Below are positions 1-8,994 of a stretch of 64,000 nucleotides of DNA, piece after piece; position 1 is the first letter of the stretch, and the number at the start of each line of letters is the position of its first letter. Below the pieces are notes generated by a model. The model saw only the letters and a list, made by a program, of their open reading frames with translations. It did no database searches and was not told where the DNA came from. The position numbers were made by a program, and so were the translations under genes. The DNA comes from Methyloversatilis sp. (GTDB lineage: Bacteria > Pseudomonadota > Gammaproteobacteria > Burkholderiales > Rhodocyclaceae), in assembly GCA_017984755.1 (NCBI GenBank), contig JAGNYW010000008.1, positions 1-64,000 on the forward strand, given 5' to 3'.

Positions 1-2
1 CG

Positions 3-1163
3 GACGCACTGCGCGCGCAGCTGGCGCAGTGTCTGCCGGCGCACATGCAGCCGTCGGCCATTGTCGTGCTCGATGCGCTGCCACGGACGGCCAACGGAAA
101 GCTCGACCGCGCCGCACTGCCGGCGCCGGACTGCGCGGGCCCGGTGGCCGACAGCGTCGACCGGCTGCCGCGCGACATTGTCGAGCGGCACTTGCTCGGT
201 ATCTGGGAATCGCTCTTCGAGCGCAGCGACATCGCGGTCGATCAGGATTTCTTCGCCATCGGCGGGCACTCGCTGCTGGCGGTGCGCCTGGTCGATTCGA
301 TCGCGCGCAACTTCGGCACGCGTCTGCCGCTCGACACCTTCTGGTTCCGCGGCGGCACGATACGCGACATCGCCGCCGTGCTGCGCGAATCCGGCGGTAC
401 GCAGTGGCCGCTGCGGGTGCCGATCAAGCCCGGTGGCGACCTGCCGGCGCTGTTCTGCGTACACACGATAGGTGGCAACCTGTTCCACTACTTCGATCTG
501 GCCCGCGCGCTGTCCCCGGGGCAGCCGGTATTCGGCCTGAATGCACTCGGTGTGGATGGCCGGACCGCGCCGCGCTGCCGCGTCAGCGACATCGCCGCCG
601 ACTGCATTGCCGCGATGCGCGAAGTTCAGCCGCACGGCCCCTACCGACTCGCCGGTTTTTCCAGCGGCGGCATGGTGGCATTCGAAATGGCGCAGCAACT
701 GCGCGCCGCCGGCGAAACCGTCGCCGTGCTCGCACTGCTCGACACCTATGCACCCGGCGTGCATCTGCGCGCACAGGGTGGCGGGCTGTTCGAGCGTCTG
801 GTTTGCAGGCTGCGTCCGTACATGAATCTACAGCGCCTGATGCATGCAGCGCTGGACATGATCGGCAGGACGCCGCATCGCGGCTTTCCGGATGCCGCGT
901 CAGCCCACTGGTGGGCGCACTGGGGCTATCGCCCGAAGCGTTATCCGGGTCGCGTCGACCTCTACATTGCGGAAGAATCACGACGCGAAGCAAGCCGGCC
1001 CTGTCTGGGCTGGTCCGACGTCGTACCGGCGCTCGATATCCATCCGGTAGAGGGCAGTCACGGGCTCATGGTGAAGCAGCCCGTGGTGCAGGAACTGGCG
1101 CGGCAACTGCAGCAGCGCCTGGACGACGCCGCGCCGGCGCGCGATGCGGGCGGTGTCGAATGA
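3..1163 (+). CDS. Nonribosomal peptide synthetase, C-terminal part (A tail, carrier, thioesterase); 5' end outside window
   Basis: The reading frame is open from the first in-frame codon, so the gene begins upstream. The first ~35 codons are the end of an adenylation domain, with the A10 motif NGKLD at 93-107. A carrier domain follows with GGHSL; the phosphopantetheine-accepting Ser codon is 270-272. The rest is a type I thioesterase domain with nucleophile motif GFSSG (Ser codon 660-662), which would release the finished peptide by hydrolysis or cyclisation. This is therefore the terminal module of an NRPS. It overlaps the phosphopantetheinyl transferase gene by ATGA, so the enzyme and its activator are co-translated. 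The product cannot be predicted because the substrate-selecting part of the A domain is missing. Family assignment is certain; siderophore or other secondary metabolite remains open. Confidence 0.93.
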   Translation, partial: DALRAQLAQCLPAHMQPSAIVVLDALPRTANGKLDRAALPAPDCAGPVADSVDRLPRDIVERHLLGIWESLFERSDIAVDQDFFAIGGHSLLAVRLVDSIARNFGTRLPLDTFWFRGGTIRDIAAVLRESGGTQWPLRVPIKPGGDLPALFCVHTIGGNLFHYFDLARALSPGQPVFGLNALGVDGRTAPRCRVSDIAADCIAAMREVQPHGPYRLAGFSSGGMVAFEMAQQLRAAGETVAVLALLDTYAPGVHLRAQGGGLFERLVCRLRPYMNLQRLMHAALDMIGRTPHRGFPDAASAHWWAHWGYRPKRYPGRVDLYIAEESRREASRPCLGWSDVVPALDIHPVEGSHGLMVKQPVVQELARQLQQRLDDAAPARDAGGVE

Positions 1164-1909
1164 CCGACTGGCGCGCCCCGCAGCCGCAACCGGACATCAC
1201 CGGCGATGACGTCCATCTGTGGCTGGCACAGGTCGGCGACCTGCCGGCCGACGAACTACTGAACGCCAGTCTGTCACCGGACGAACAGACCCGCGCGGAG
1301 CGTCTGCGCAAGCGCTGCGACCGCGAACTGTTCGTGCTGGCGCATGCCATGCTGCGCGATGTGCTTGCGCGCCATCTGGGTCTGGCGCCGCAGGAGATCA
1401 TGCTGGAAAACGGTACTTGCGGGAAACCGCGACTCGCGCGGCAGCACGGTTCGAACCTGCAGTTCAGCCTGTCCCATTCCGGCGGGCTGGCACTGCTGGG
1501 AATCGCGCAACGACACGAAATCGGCGTGGATGTGGAAGCAGCCGTGCCCCACGATGATCTGGCGGACGTTGCCGCACACTGTTTTTCACCTGACGAGCGC
1601 GCTGCCCTCGCGCGGGTCGAGGGCAGCGCCCGCTGCGACCTGTTCTATATGCTGTGGACGCGCAAGGAGGCCTGTGTCAAAGCCTGGGGCAAAGGGCTGC
1701 GGATACCTCTGCAGGACTTCAGCGTGCTGCCCCCGACCGACGCACTGGCGGAATCTCCGATACCTTTCCCGGATGCCGATGCACCGGCGCCGGGCTACTG
1801 CAGAAGCGTGCCGGTGCCTGACGGTTACGCGGCGGCGGTGGTGCTTGCCGGCCCCGGCTGCCGGCTCTACTTCCGGCACTGGTCCGCCGTGCCGTCACCT
1901 CAGCGCTGA
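1160..1909 (+). CDS. 4'-phosphopantetheinyl transferase, Sfp/EntD type
   Basis: A 249-residue protein that transfers 4'-phosphopantetheine from CoA to a Ser on carrier domains, converting apo-NRPS to holo form. It has the family's paired signatures: an IGVDVE stretch (Mg-binding Asp/Glu) in the middle and FYMLWTRKEACVKAWGKG further on, matching the W-(T/C)-x-K-E-A-x-x-K motif. Length is typical of Sfp-type enzymes (220-250). The ATG at 1160 overlaps the NRPS stop (ATGA), so its most likely substrate is the adjacent synthetase. Its last 10 bases overlap the 3' end of the convergent pqiC gene. Confidence 0.93.
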   Translation: MTDWRAPQPQPDITGDDVHLWLAQVGDLPADELLNASLSPDEQTRAERLRKRCDRELFVLAHAMLRDVLARHLGLAPQEIMLENGTCGKPRLARQHGSNLQFSLSHSGGLALLGIAQRHEIGVDVEAAVPHDDLADVAAHCFSPDERAALARVEGSARCDLFYMLWTRKEACVKAWGKGLRIPLQDFSVLPPTDALAESPIPFPDADAPAPGYCRSVPVPDGYAAAVVLAGPGCRLYFRHWSAVPSPQR

Positions 1910-2499
1910 TTCGCCTGCGCGGTGCCGAGGGCATCTGAAATGTCGCGCGCCAGGGCATCGACCAGGCGGCCGTGCGCAGCGGTGAGCGCGGCGTAGTCGG
2001 GCGAAGCGACGGTTTCGCTCGCGACGAAGCGGCGGCCGGCTATATCGCGGCCGGCCTTGCGCACCGCCCAGACGGCTTCCAGCGTCACGCGCTCGAAGCC
2101 TTCCGCGTCGAAGCGCTGGATGTCGATGGGCACGGTGAGCGCAGGCGCCGCGAGGGTGGACTGCGGCCATGCGACGACCCGGCCGATGCCGGTCTGCCGT
2201 GCAATGCCACCGGCGAGGCGACGCGCAACCTCGTCCTTCAGCGATCCGGACCAGCGGTGGCTGTCCGCGATGTCGACGCGTGTGCCCTCGACCGTGCGCA
2301 CGATCTGCAACCGGTCGATGCCTGCCGGCAGGCTGACCGGCCCGACCACGATGCCGGTATCGGCCGCCGCCTGCGGTGCCGCCGGGCCGGCGGCCATCGG
2401 GCCGAGCGAGTAGTGACGGATCGGCGGGGTGGTGCCGCAGGCGGCAAGCAGCGCAAGGAGTGCGGTGAGGGCGGCAACGCGCCGGAAGGAAATCGGCAT
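1900..2499 (-). CDS. pqiC: PqiC-like outer-membrane lipoprotein (ABC-type transport auxiliary, DUF330)
   Basis: About 199 residues. A hydrophobic N-terminus ends in lipobox LAAC, so the mature protein starts at Cys and is lipidated; the next residues GTTPP are compatible with outer-membrane sorting. Downstream RHYSLGP and a DRLQIVR stretch resemble PqiC/YmbA. PqiC is the outer-membrane partner of the PqiAB lipid-transport bridge. It is the last gene of pqiA-pqiA-pqiB-pqiC. Its ATG at 2499 overlaps the pqiB stop as TGATG; a GTG one codon upstream is possible but less likely. Confidence 0.87.
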   Translation of the reverse strand: MPISFRRVAALTALLALLAACGTTPPIRHYSLGPMAAGPAAPQAAADTGIVVGPVSLPAGIDRLQIVRTVEGTRVDIADSHRWSGSLKDEVARRLAGGIARQTGIGRVVAWPQSTLAAPALTVPIDIQRFDAEGFERVTLEAVWAVRKAGRDIAGRRFVASETVASPDYAALTAAHGRLVDALARDISDALGTAQANQR

Positions 2500-4157
2500 C
2501 ACGGTTTGTCCTCGGGTTTGCCGCGCAGCAGCGCTTCGGGATGGCGGTCGAGCGTATCGGCCAGATGGCGCAGCGCCTCGGCGGCGCGGGTCAGCTCCTG
2601 CAGCGCAGCGCGCAGATCCTGCTGCACCGGTGCGTCGTCGGCCAGCAGCCGGCGCGTGTCGGCGATGGCGGCGCGCGCTTCGGCCACCGTGTCGCGTGTT
2701 TCCAGCACGGTGTCGCGGATTTCGCCGCCGGCCAGGCCGTCGAGTCGTGTGATCAGCCCTTCGGCACGGTCGATGGTGCGGACGAGCCCGGCGACGGCGG
2801 CGCGTGTGTCGCGACCGATTTCATCCAGCGGCAGCTTGTCCAGCCGGGTCACGATGCGCAGCAGCGTACTCTGCAATTCGTCCAGGCTACCGCGCTGCGT
2901 GGGCAGGCGCGGCGGGTTGCGATCCCACGCGACGCCGGCCTGCTGCGCCGACGGGAAGAAATCGAGCGCCACATAGAGCTGGCCGGTGAGCAGACTGACG
3001 TTGCGCAGCTGGGCGCGAAGGCCGCTCGAGGTCAGGCGGTCGATGAATGTGCGGTAAGCACGGCTCGCCGGCTCGTCGCCCGGGATCGCCGACCCACCGG
3101 CAGCGGGCCGGGGCTGCATGCGGCCGGGGAACACGACCACATCGACCAGCAGGCCCAGGTCGGCGCCGCTGCCGTTCAGGTCCGGGCGGACGGCAGTCAC
3201 CTCGCCGACCGGGATGCCGCGGAAATCGACCGGCGCACCGATCGACAGGCCGCGCACCGACTCGGTGAAGCGCAGCTGAAAGACCAGCGCGCTGGCGTTG
3301 GGCTGCTTGAGCGCTTCGCTGCGCGTTGCGAACAGCGGGAAATCGTGGTCCTCGGACGCCTGCGTGTCGAAGGAGTCTTCCGGTGTCTGGAAAGCGAGAC
3401 CGCCCGCCAGGATGGAGGTGAGCGATTCGGTGTTCAGCTGCACGCCCTCTGCGCCGAGCTTCACATCGATGCCGCTGGCGTTCCAGAAGCGGCTGTCGGT
3501 GGTGACGAACCGGTCGTACGGCGCCTTGATGAAGATCCGGATGTCGATGTGCTTGCCCTGTTCGTCGAGTTCGAAACCGGTGACCTGACCGGCTTCGATG
3601 CGGCGGAAATAAATGGGGGTGCCGACACCGATCGAACCGAGTGATTCGGCATGGAGCCGATAGGCTCGCCCGGGAATGTCGAGCGTGATGACCGGTGCCT
3701 CGTCCAGCGCCACGAAGGCCCGGGCGGGCTGGGCGGACTTGCCGGCGTCCATGCCGACGTAGGCACCCGACAGCAGCGTGCCCAGACCGGACACTGCGCT
3801 GCCCGACACGCGCGCACTGACCACCCAGAAACGGGTGTCCTGCACAAGCAGCCGGTCGGCCTGACGCGCCAGTTGCGCGGTGGCGGTCACATGCGCCCCG
3901 TCTTCGGCCAGCACCACCGACATGATCTGTCCGACATCGACATCCCGGTACTTGATGCGCGTCTTGCCCGGCTCCAGCCCGGCGCCGCTGCTGAACTGGA
4001 TGGTGATGGTCGGTCCCTGCTCGTACCAGGTGCGTGCCGCGAGGAAGGCACCGATCAGCGCCGCCACCAGCGGAATGATCCAGACCAGCGGCAGGCGGAA
4101 GCGCCGCGGTGCATCGACCGTGGCGGCGGGAAGGGCGGGCGGTGTCGGGTCAGTCAT
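2499..4157 (-). CDS. pqiB: PqiB-like protein with three MCE domains (intermembrane lipid transport)
   Basis: About 552 residues: a short cytosolic N-terminus, one membrane anchor (LVWIIPLVAALIGAFLAA), then MCE domains. Each carries the family's 'G.....V.YR.v.vG.v' pattern (TRIKYRDVDVGQI; TPIYFRRIEAGQV; APVDFRGIPVGEV), followed by a helical C-terminal part rich in Leu/Ala/Glu. PqiB hexamers form a periplasmic tunnel carrying phospholipids between membranes; the C-terminal helices form the needle. The ATG at 4157 overlaps the upstream pqiA stop by 8 bp. An in-frame TTG 24 nt upstream would extend the overlap and has no ribosome site, so it was not chosen. Confidence 0.92.
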   Translation of the reverse strand: MTDPTPPALPAATVDAPRRFRLPLVWIIPLVAALIGAFLAARTWYEQGPTITIQFSSGAGLEPGKTRIKYRDVDVGQIMSVVLAEDGAHVTATAQLARQADRLLVQDTRFWVVSARVSGSAVSGLGTLLSGAYVGMDAGKSAQPARAFVALDEAPVITLDIPGRAYRLHAESLGSIGVGTPIYFRRIEAGQVTGFELDEQGKHIDIRIFIKAPYDRFVTTDSRFWNASGIDVKLGAEGVQLNTESLTSILAGGLAFQTPEDSFDTQASEDHDFPLFATRSEALKQPNASALVFQLRFTESVRGLSIGAPVDFRGIPVGEVTAVRPDLNGSGADLGLLVDVVVFPGRMQPRPAAGGSAIPGDEPASRAYRTFIDRLTSSGLRAQLRNVSLLTGQLYVALDFFPSAQQAGVAWDRNPPRLPTQRGSLDELQSTLLRIVTRLDKLPLDEIGRDTRAAVAGLVRTIDRAEGLITRLDGLAGGEIRDTVLETRDTVAEARAAIADTRRLLADDAPVQQDLRAALQELTRAAEALRHLADTLDRHPEALLRGKPEDKP

Positions 4158-4809
4158 GGTCGGACGTGTTGCGGTCGGCAAGCGGGTCCCAGATCAGGCG
4201 GGGGTCGAAACTCATGGCGGCGAACATGGTGAGCACCACCACGGCACCGAATGCGATGGCGCCCGGCCCGGCTTCTATGTTCGCCACGCCGCGGAAATCG
4301 ACCAGCGCCACCAGCATGGTGATCACGTAGATGTCGAGCATCGACCAGCGGCCGACGAATTCCACCAAGCGGTACAGCCGCGTGCGCGCCAGCGGATTGC
4401 GCACCGAGCGCCGCTGCACCGACAGCGTGAGGTGCACCAGCGCGATGATCTTGAGCAGCGGCACCATCACGCTGGCGAAGAACACCACGGCCGCCAGCGG
4501 CCAGGAACCCGACTGCCAGAGGAAGACGACGCCGCTCATGATCGTGTCCTGCTGGGTGCCGAGCAGCGACGTGGTCGTCATGACGGGCAGCAGATTGGCC
4601 GGTATGAACAGAATGATCGAAGCCAGCACCAGCGCCCACGTCGCGGACAGGCTGGCCGGCTTGCGCAGATGCATCGGCGCGTTGCAGCGCGGACAGCGCA
4701 GCATGCCGTGCGTCGCGGCGGGCCCGGCCGCCGGAACTCGGGCGAGCTGGCCGCACACGTGGCAGCTCATCAGCCCGGCGGCGCGTGCGGTCAATGCGTG
4801 CCTGCTCAT
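4150..4809 (-). CDS. pqiA: PqiA-family membrane protein, second half-size copy
   Basis: 219 residues. It begins with two CxxC pairs (CHVCGQ and CPRCN), a small zinc ribbon or rubredoxin-like fold, then about four membrane segments, as in one PqiA domain (IPANLLPVMTTTSLLG; MVPLLKIIALVHLTL; LDIYVITMLVALV). E. coli PqiA contains two such units in one chain of ~417 residues. Here the units are separate genes: the upstream copy stops 4 bp before this ATG. The pair probably forms the inner-membrane component that loads or receives lipid for PqiB. Confidence 0.88.
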   Translation of the reverse strand: MSRHALTARAAGLMSCHVCGQLARVPAAGPAATHGMLRCPRCNAPMHLRKPASLSATWALVLASIILFIPANLLPVMTTTSLLGTQQDTIMSGVVFLWQSGSWPLAAVVFFASVMVPLLKIIALVHLTLSVQRRSVRNPLARTRLYRLVEFVGRWSMLDIYVITMLVALVDFRGVANIEAGPGAIAFGAVVVLTMFAAMSFDPRLIWDPLADRNTSDHD

Positions 4810-4813
4810 GTGC

Positions 4814-5452
4814 TCATGCCCGCTCGTCCGGCAGGGGCTGCTGCCACAGCAGCCGGGTGTCGAAGGCGCGGCCGGCGAAAGTGAGCGCGAGGATCAGGCC
4901 GGCCATGGCCCAGAACGCAGTGCCGAGGACGACGCTGGCGAGGTGCGACAGCTTGACCAGCGACACCAGCATGCCAAGCAGGAACACTTCGACCATGCCC
5001 CATGGCTTGACCGAGCACACCAACCGGAAGAAGGGCGCAAGCCGCGGCGACACCCTGCCCAGCCTGAGCGGCACGAGTACCAGCAGGATCATCACCAGTT
5101 CGAGCAGCGGAAACAGCAGCGCCGTGCCGAACACCAGCGCGGCGACCGGCATCATGCCGTCCTGCCACAGCACGCGGACCGCTTCGAACAGGGTCACGGC
5201 GACCAGGCGCCCCTGCATCTCCAGCCCGACCAGCGGATGGATGTTCGCGATGACATACAGGACGGCGGCGGTCAACGTGAGAGCCAGCGTGCGGTCGATG
5301 CTGTCCGGCGGGTTGCGCGCGAGGAAGGCACCACAGCGCACGCAGCTCGCCGTCTGGCCGGGCGTCAGTTGCGGCTCGGTCTGCAGCAGATCGCACTCGT
5401 GACAGGCGACCAGATCGGCCGGCAGAACCGGATGCGCATCAGGCGCGAGCAT
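4814..5452 (-). CDS. pqiA: PqiA-family membrane protein, first half-size copy
   Basis: 212 residues starting at ATG 5452, preceded by a good ribosome site (AAGGGG). The N-terminus has two CxxC pairs (ACHECD and SCVRCG) as in PqiA, then IANIHPLVGLEMQG, LFPLLELVMILLVLVPLRLG and SVKPWGMVEVFLLGMLVSLVKL, all PqiA/YebS hallmarks with about four membrane helices. It is the promoter-proximal gene of the minus-strand pqi operon. The divergence from the second copy is large, so this is an old split or two-domain arrangement rather than a recent duplication. Confidence 0.88.
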   Translation of the reverse strand: MLAPDAHPVLPADLVACHECDLLQTEPQLTPGQTASCVRCGAFLARNPPDSIDRTLALTLTAAVLYVIANIHPLVGLEMQGRLVAVTLFEAVRVLWQDGMMPVAALVFGTALLFPLLELVMILLVLVPLRLGRVSPRLAPFFRLVCSVKPWGMVEVFLLGMLVSLVKLSHLASVVLGTAFWAMAGLILALTFAGRAFDTRLLWQQPLPDERA

Positions 5453-5475
5453 GTGACCCCTTCCGGAAAATGACG

Positions 5476-5534
5476 GCACCGGTCGCTGCCGGAGTGATAT
5501 GCCGGAGCAGCTGCGACGCGGCGCCGACCGGTGC
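5476..5534. repeat. 10-bp inverted repeat between pqiA and the TerB-like gene
   Basis: GCACCGGTCG (5476-5485) and its reverse complement CGACCGGTGC (5525-5534) flank 39 bp. It lies in the 101-bp gap where the upstream minus-strand gene ends and the pqi operon must start. It could be part of a terminator or a protein-binding site. No T-run follows, so the role is undecided. Confidence 0.35.
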
Positions 5535-5553
5535 AATGGGTCGGCACCCTGTC

Positions 5554-6027
5554 TCAGGTCTGGCTTTCCGGACCCATTGCGTCCCGCGCGCGCAACTTGG
5601 CGGTGATGTAGTCGGCGTGCGGAATGTAGAGCAGATCGGCGACCTTGCGCATCACATGCGCCTCGTGTGCATGCAGATGGCCGTCGGCATACGCGACCTG
5701 CCACATCAGTTCGATCATGTGCGCCTTGCGTTCGGCGTCGAACGCACGGTTGAGCCGGGCCGTGAAGCGCTGGTAATCGTAGGCCTCGCGCGCCGCCGTG
5801 GTGGCCAGTTCCATCAGGCGCTCGATCTCGTCGTCGGCCAGCGCGAACTTGCCGCGCAGCGCCGCCATCGCGGCCGCGCGTTCGGCGTCGCCGATGTCGG
5901 GGTCGGCGCGCATCACTTCGATCAGCAGCACGGCGGTGGCCAGCTGGAGCTGGTGCTCCGAATCGGCCGCGGTACCGGCGGCCGGAGCAGCGAAGCTGTC
6001 GAACAGATCCTTCAGGGTACGCAGCAT
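5554..6027 (-). CDS. TerB-family (tellurite resistance/co-chaperone DjlA N-terminal-like) protein
   Basis: 157 residues, ATG 6027 with GGAAAG ahead of it. Helical, without signal peptide. It contains the acidic pattern of TerB domains (MRADPDIGDAERAAAMAALRGKFALADDEIERLMELA ... MWQVAYADGHLHAHEAHVMRKVADLL), in which pairs of Asp/Glu lie in two repeated helical hairpins and can bind metal. No other ter genes are nearby, so tellurite resistance should not be assumed. Stand-alone TerB proteins of this kind are common in Betaproteobacteria with unknown function. Confidence 0.85.
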   Translation of the reverse strand: MLRTLKDLFDSFAAPAAGTAADSEHQLQLATAVLLIEVMRADPDIGDAERAAAMAALRGKFALADDEIERLMELATTAAREAYDYQRFTARLNRAFDAERKAHMIELMWQVAYADGHLHAHEAHVMRKVADLLYIPHADYITAKLRARDAMGPESQT

Positions 6028-6134
6028 GTCGTTCTTTCCATCGGCTTGACGCACGGCCGGGACAACCGGCCGCCGCACGACGGACCTGCGAAAGCTCTGA
6101 GACCTTCCCGGTGTCTGTCGTCGAGCCCCGGATG

Positions 6135-6914
6135 TTACAGCGCGACCGTGATCGGTGCGCCGGACGCGACGGCGCCACCTTCGATGATCTGCAGGTAGAC
6201 GCCGAGATCGCGGTGGCCGTAGCGCTCCATCATGGTGGCCGGCAGCGTCATGTCGCGCTCGGCGGTGACCGGATTCACGTTGGTGGCGGCACAGCGCGGC
6301 GTGCGCATGACGACGCGTGCGCGCACGTCGCCGATCAGAATGTCGCGATCCAGCCAGGACGCCTCTTCCCACGCGTCGCCGCCATCCATGTAGAGGTTGG
6401 CGCGGAAGCGCAGCGGGTCGATGTCGACGCCCCACGCGACGCCGATGTCGCGAACCGTCGCCAGATTGATCAGCGACACGGCATTCATCATGCCGTGCGA
6501 CAGCACGCTCACATCGGTGAAGCGGAAGCCTTCGCCGGCGACGAATGCGGGCGGCCCTTCGAGGCGGGCGGTGATGTGACGCGCGACGAACTGTGCCAGT
6601 TTTTCGCAGCTGACCGGGTCATCGACGTCGATGCGCAGCAGGCGCCCGTCAGGCGCCGTAACGTGCAGGCAATTTTCTTCATCGTCGAAACGGGTGGCCA
6701 GCGACGCCAGCGCGGCGTGATCCATCAGCGCGATGAAATCGGTTTTCGGACGCGGCGAGTAGCTGCCCGCTTCGAAGGTCCAGCTGCCGTTGGTGAGCGC
6801 CCAGGCGCGGTCGAGCGGCACGCCTTCGCCGGCGCGCAGCGCGATCTGCTGCAGCGGCTCGGCGGACAGGCCCTTGACAGGGTAGCGGTACAACTGGCGG
6901 AGGGTTCGCATCAT
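6135..6914 (-). CDS. MOSC domain-containing protein (MOSC_N + MOSC)
   Basis: 259 residues. The N-terminal beta-barrel (LRQLYRYPVKGLSAEPL) is MOSC_N and the C-terminal part is the MOSC core with RTPRCAATNVNP, where the Cys would bind a molybdenum cofactor. MOSC proteins such as YcbX or mARC reduce N-hydroxylated compounds or carry sulfur to Moco. This protein lacks the C-terminal 2Fe-2S ferredoxin domain of YcbX, so an external electron donor would be needed. The start at ATG 6914 has GGGAG upstream. The next minus gene is 87 bp away. Confidence 0.88.
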   Translation of the reverse strand: MMRTLRQLYRYPVKGLSAEPLQQIALRAGEGVPLDRAWALTNGSWTFEAGSYSPRPKTDFIALMDHAALASLATRFDDEENCLHVTAPDGRLLRIDVDDPVSCEKLAQFVARHITARLEGPPAFVAGEGFRFTDVSVLSHGMMNAVSLINLATVRDIGVAWGVDIDPLRFRANLYMDGGDAWEEASWLDRDILIGDVRARVVMRTPRCAATNVNPVTAERDMTLPATMMERYGHRDLGVYLQIIEGGAVASGAPITVAL

Positions 6915-7001
6915 GGCTCCCTGACGGAAATGAAGCCGGATGCTGCAGCCGGCGACGCGCGCCGGCAATAAGTCGTTTGCCGGAGGGCACCGCCGATCGG
7001 C

Positions 7002-8855
7002 TCAGTAACGTCCCGCCTGGTAACGCTGGCCCAGCACGCTCTGCAGGGTCTGCACGACGGCGAAGGCGTCCTTGAGCTGGCTGCGCTCGAAGTTCGACAG
7101 TTCGTCCGGCTTCAGGAAGTTGTCCGCGTCGCCGCCGGCGCCGAGCTGGCGGGCCTGGTGCTGAATGCGCAGCGTGGCGATGAATTCGAGCGCATCGCGC
7201 AGGTCGCGTGCGCTCTGTTCGCTGATTTCGTGGCTGGCGGCGGCACTGGCAAGTCGGTCGTGCGTGTTGACCGCGTCATGCCCGCCGGCCAGCGCATAGA
7301 CCCGGGCCAGATCGACGATGGGCACGATGCCGGTGTGCTTGAGGTCGATCGTGCCGCGATGTTCGCCTGAGCGGATGGTCGACATGCGGTTGAACAGGCC
7401 AAGCGGCGGTTGATGCGTCAGCGCATTGCCCACCATGTAGGCGAGGAAGATGCGGTTGCCCTGCGTGCGTGCCAGTACGTCGCGGCGCAGGTCGTCGAGC
7501 AGCGATGACTTCCCGTAGATGGCGCGCAGGTCGAAGAACACGCAGGTGAGCATGAGCGCCTTGGGCTCCGGCTCGGCCGTCCATTTGCGGAAGTACTGCG
7601 CCCAGCGGGCCCTGGGCTGCCGCCACTGGTCGGTCATGGCCATCATTTCGCCCGGACAGTGGATGTAGCCGCAGGCATCGAGTCCGTCGCACACGAAGGC
7701 GGACAGCGCCTTGAAGTAGTTGCCGTCACGCGCCTCGTCGTAACTGTCGTCGAGCACGAGGCAGTTGTCCTGGTCCGACTTGGCGGTCTGTTCGCTGCGC
7801 GCCTGCGAACCGGCGGCCACCCAGACGTAGTCTATCGGCGCCGGCCCGAACTTCGCTTCGGCCAGTTGCAGCAGGCGGCAGGTGATCGCGTCGGTGATGG
7901 CGGTGATGATGTGGCCGGTGCTGTAGGCGGTGGCGCCCGCTGCAGCAAGATTCTGTTGCAGCGCGCGCACCCGTCCTGCCGCAGCGGCCAGCGCCTCGAC
8001 CGTGGTCTGCTTGTAGATGTCGCCGGCCAGATAGACGGCCGATGTGCTGTGCTGTTCCGTCACGTCGGTGGCGGTGATCATGCCGACCACCGCGTTGCCG
8101 TCCATGACCGGCACGTGGTGGATGTTGTGGCGGGCCATCAGCAGCAGCGCATCGAACGCCGGCTTGCGCACGTCCATCGTCATCGGTGCAACGGTCGCAA
8201 TGTCGATCACCGGCTGTGCGGTGTCGATGCCCTGCGCCACGGCGCGGTTGCGCAGGTCGCGATCGGTCACCAGACCGAACAGATGACCCTGCTCGACGAT
8301 GAGCACCGACGACACGCGCTGGTCGCGCATCAGCTGCGCCGCCTCGCGGATGGTGGTGGTCGGCGCCACGGTGATCGGCATGCGCCGCACCAGCGAACGC
8401 ACTGGTGTCGTCATCAGGTTCAGGTGCGGATCGGTGGTGCGCGCGTTGCCCGCAGGCTCACGCGCCACGGACAGGAAGCAGCGCAGCGCCGGCTGCGCGG
8501 CGCACAGCGCGTCGATGTCAGTGCTGCCGAAGCGCGCCAGCAGTGCGTCGCCCTGAGCGCGGGCGGTCCACCCGCCGGTGAGGCGGGCGGCGGTGCCGTA
8601 ACCGAACAGCTCGCCTGCCCGCAGCGTGACGATTGCGGCACGCGCGGCGTCCTGCAGCACGACGTCGCCACGCACGACGAGGTGGAGCGCGTCGCCCCCG
8701 GGCGGCGCGTCGGGCAGGACATCGCCGTCAGCCAGCGGCAGCAGGGTGGCCAGGGTGGCGAAAGCCTCGCGTGACGGTGCATCGAGCGTGCCGAACGCAC
8801 GCTGCGCGGCGAGCGCGGCGAGCAGGCCCGGATCGGTCTGGCGTGGCGTTGTCAT
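7002..8855 (-). CDS. cNMP-binding / CBS pair / DUF294 putative nucleotidyltransferase
   Basis: 617 residues. Order: a cyclic-nucleotide-binding-like jelly roll (~15-130), two CBS repeats (~165-290, with SSVLIVEQGHLFGLVTDRDL and HVPVMDGNAVVGMITATDV), then a DUF294 nucleotidyltransferase-like domain with AAGSQARSEQTAKSDQDN (the GSxxRxEQ...DQD signature) and the DUF294 C-terminal helical domain. It resembles GlnD-type signalling enzymes and presumably modifies a protein or nucleotide in response to adenylate or cyclic nucleotide binding; the substrate is unknown. ATG 8855 is preceded by TGGAGA; an upstream extension to ~8939 is non-conserved and was rejected. Confidence 0.88.
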   Translation of the reverse strand: MTTPRQTDPGLLAALAAQRAFGTLDAPSREAFATLATLLPLADGDVLPDAPPGGDALHLVVRGDVVLQDAARAAIVTLRAGELFGYGTAARLTGGWTARAQGDALLARFGSTDIDALCAAQPALRCFLSVAREPAGNARTTDPHLNLMTTPVRSLVRRMPITVAPTTTIREAAQLMRDQRVSSVLIVEQGHLFGLVTDRDLRNRAVAQGIDTAQPVIDIATVAPMTMDVRKPAFDALLLMARHNIHHVPVMDGNAVVGMITATDVTEQHSTSAVYLAGDIYKQTTVEALAAAAGRVRALQQNLAAAGATAYSTGHIITAITDAITCRLLQLAEAKFGPAPIDYVWVAAGSQARSEQTAKSDQDNCLVLDDSYDEARDGNYFKALSAFVCDGLDACGYIHCPGEMMAMTDQWRQPRARWAQYFRKWTAEPEPKALMLTCVFFDLRAIYGKSSLLDDLRRDVLARTQGNRIFLAYMVGNALTHQPPLGLFNRMSTIRSGEHRGTIDLKHTGIVPIVDLARVYALAGGHDAVNTHDRLASAAASHEISEQSARDLRDALEFIATLRIQHQARQLGAGGDADNFLKPDELSNFERSQLKDAFAVVQTLQSVLGQRYQAGRY

Positions 8856-8994
8856 TGCATCTCCAGCAACAGGAACGGAAACGGAAGAAAGGAACAGCGT
8901 TGCGGATGATGACGCGAAAGCACCGACCGGCGCCAGCACTGCATAGCGCGACGCGGCGGGCTGTCCGGGTGACGAGACGAAGCGTGTGGTCGAC

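Noticed and set aside
5554..6027. Tellurite-resistance gene cluster
   Set aside because: Only a single TerB-type domain; no terA/C/D/Z neighbours.
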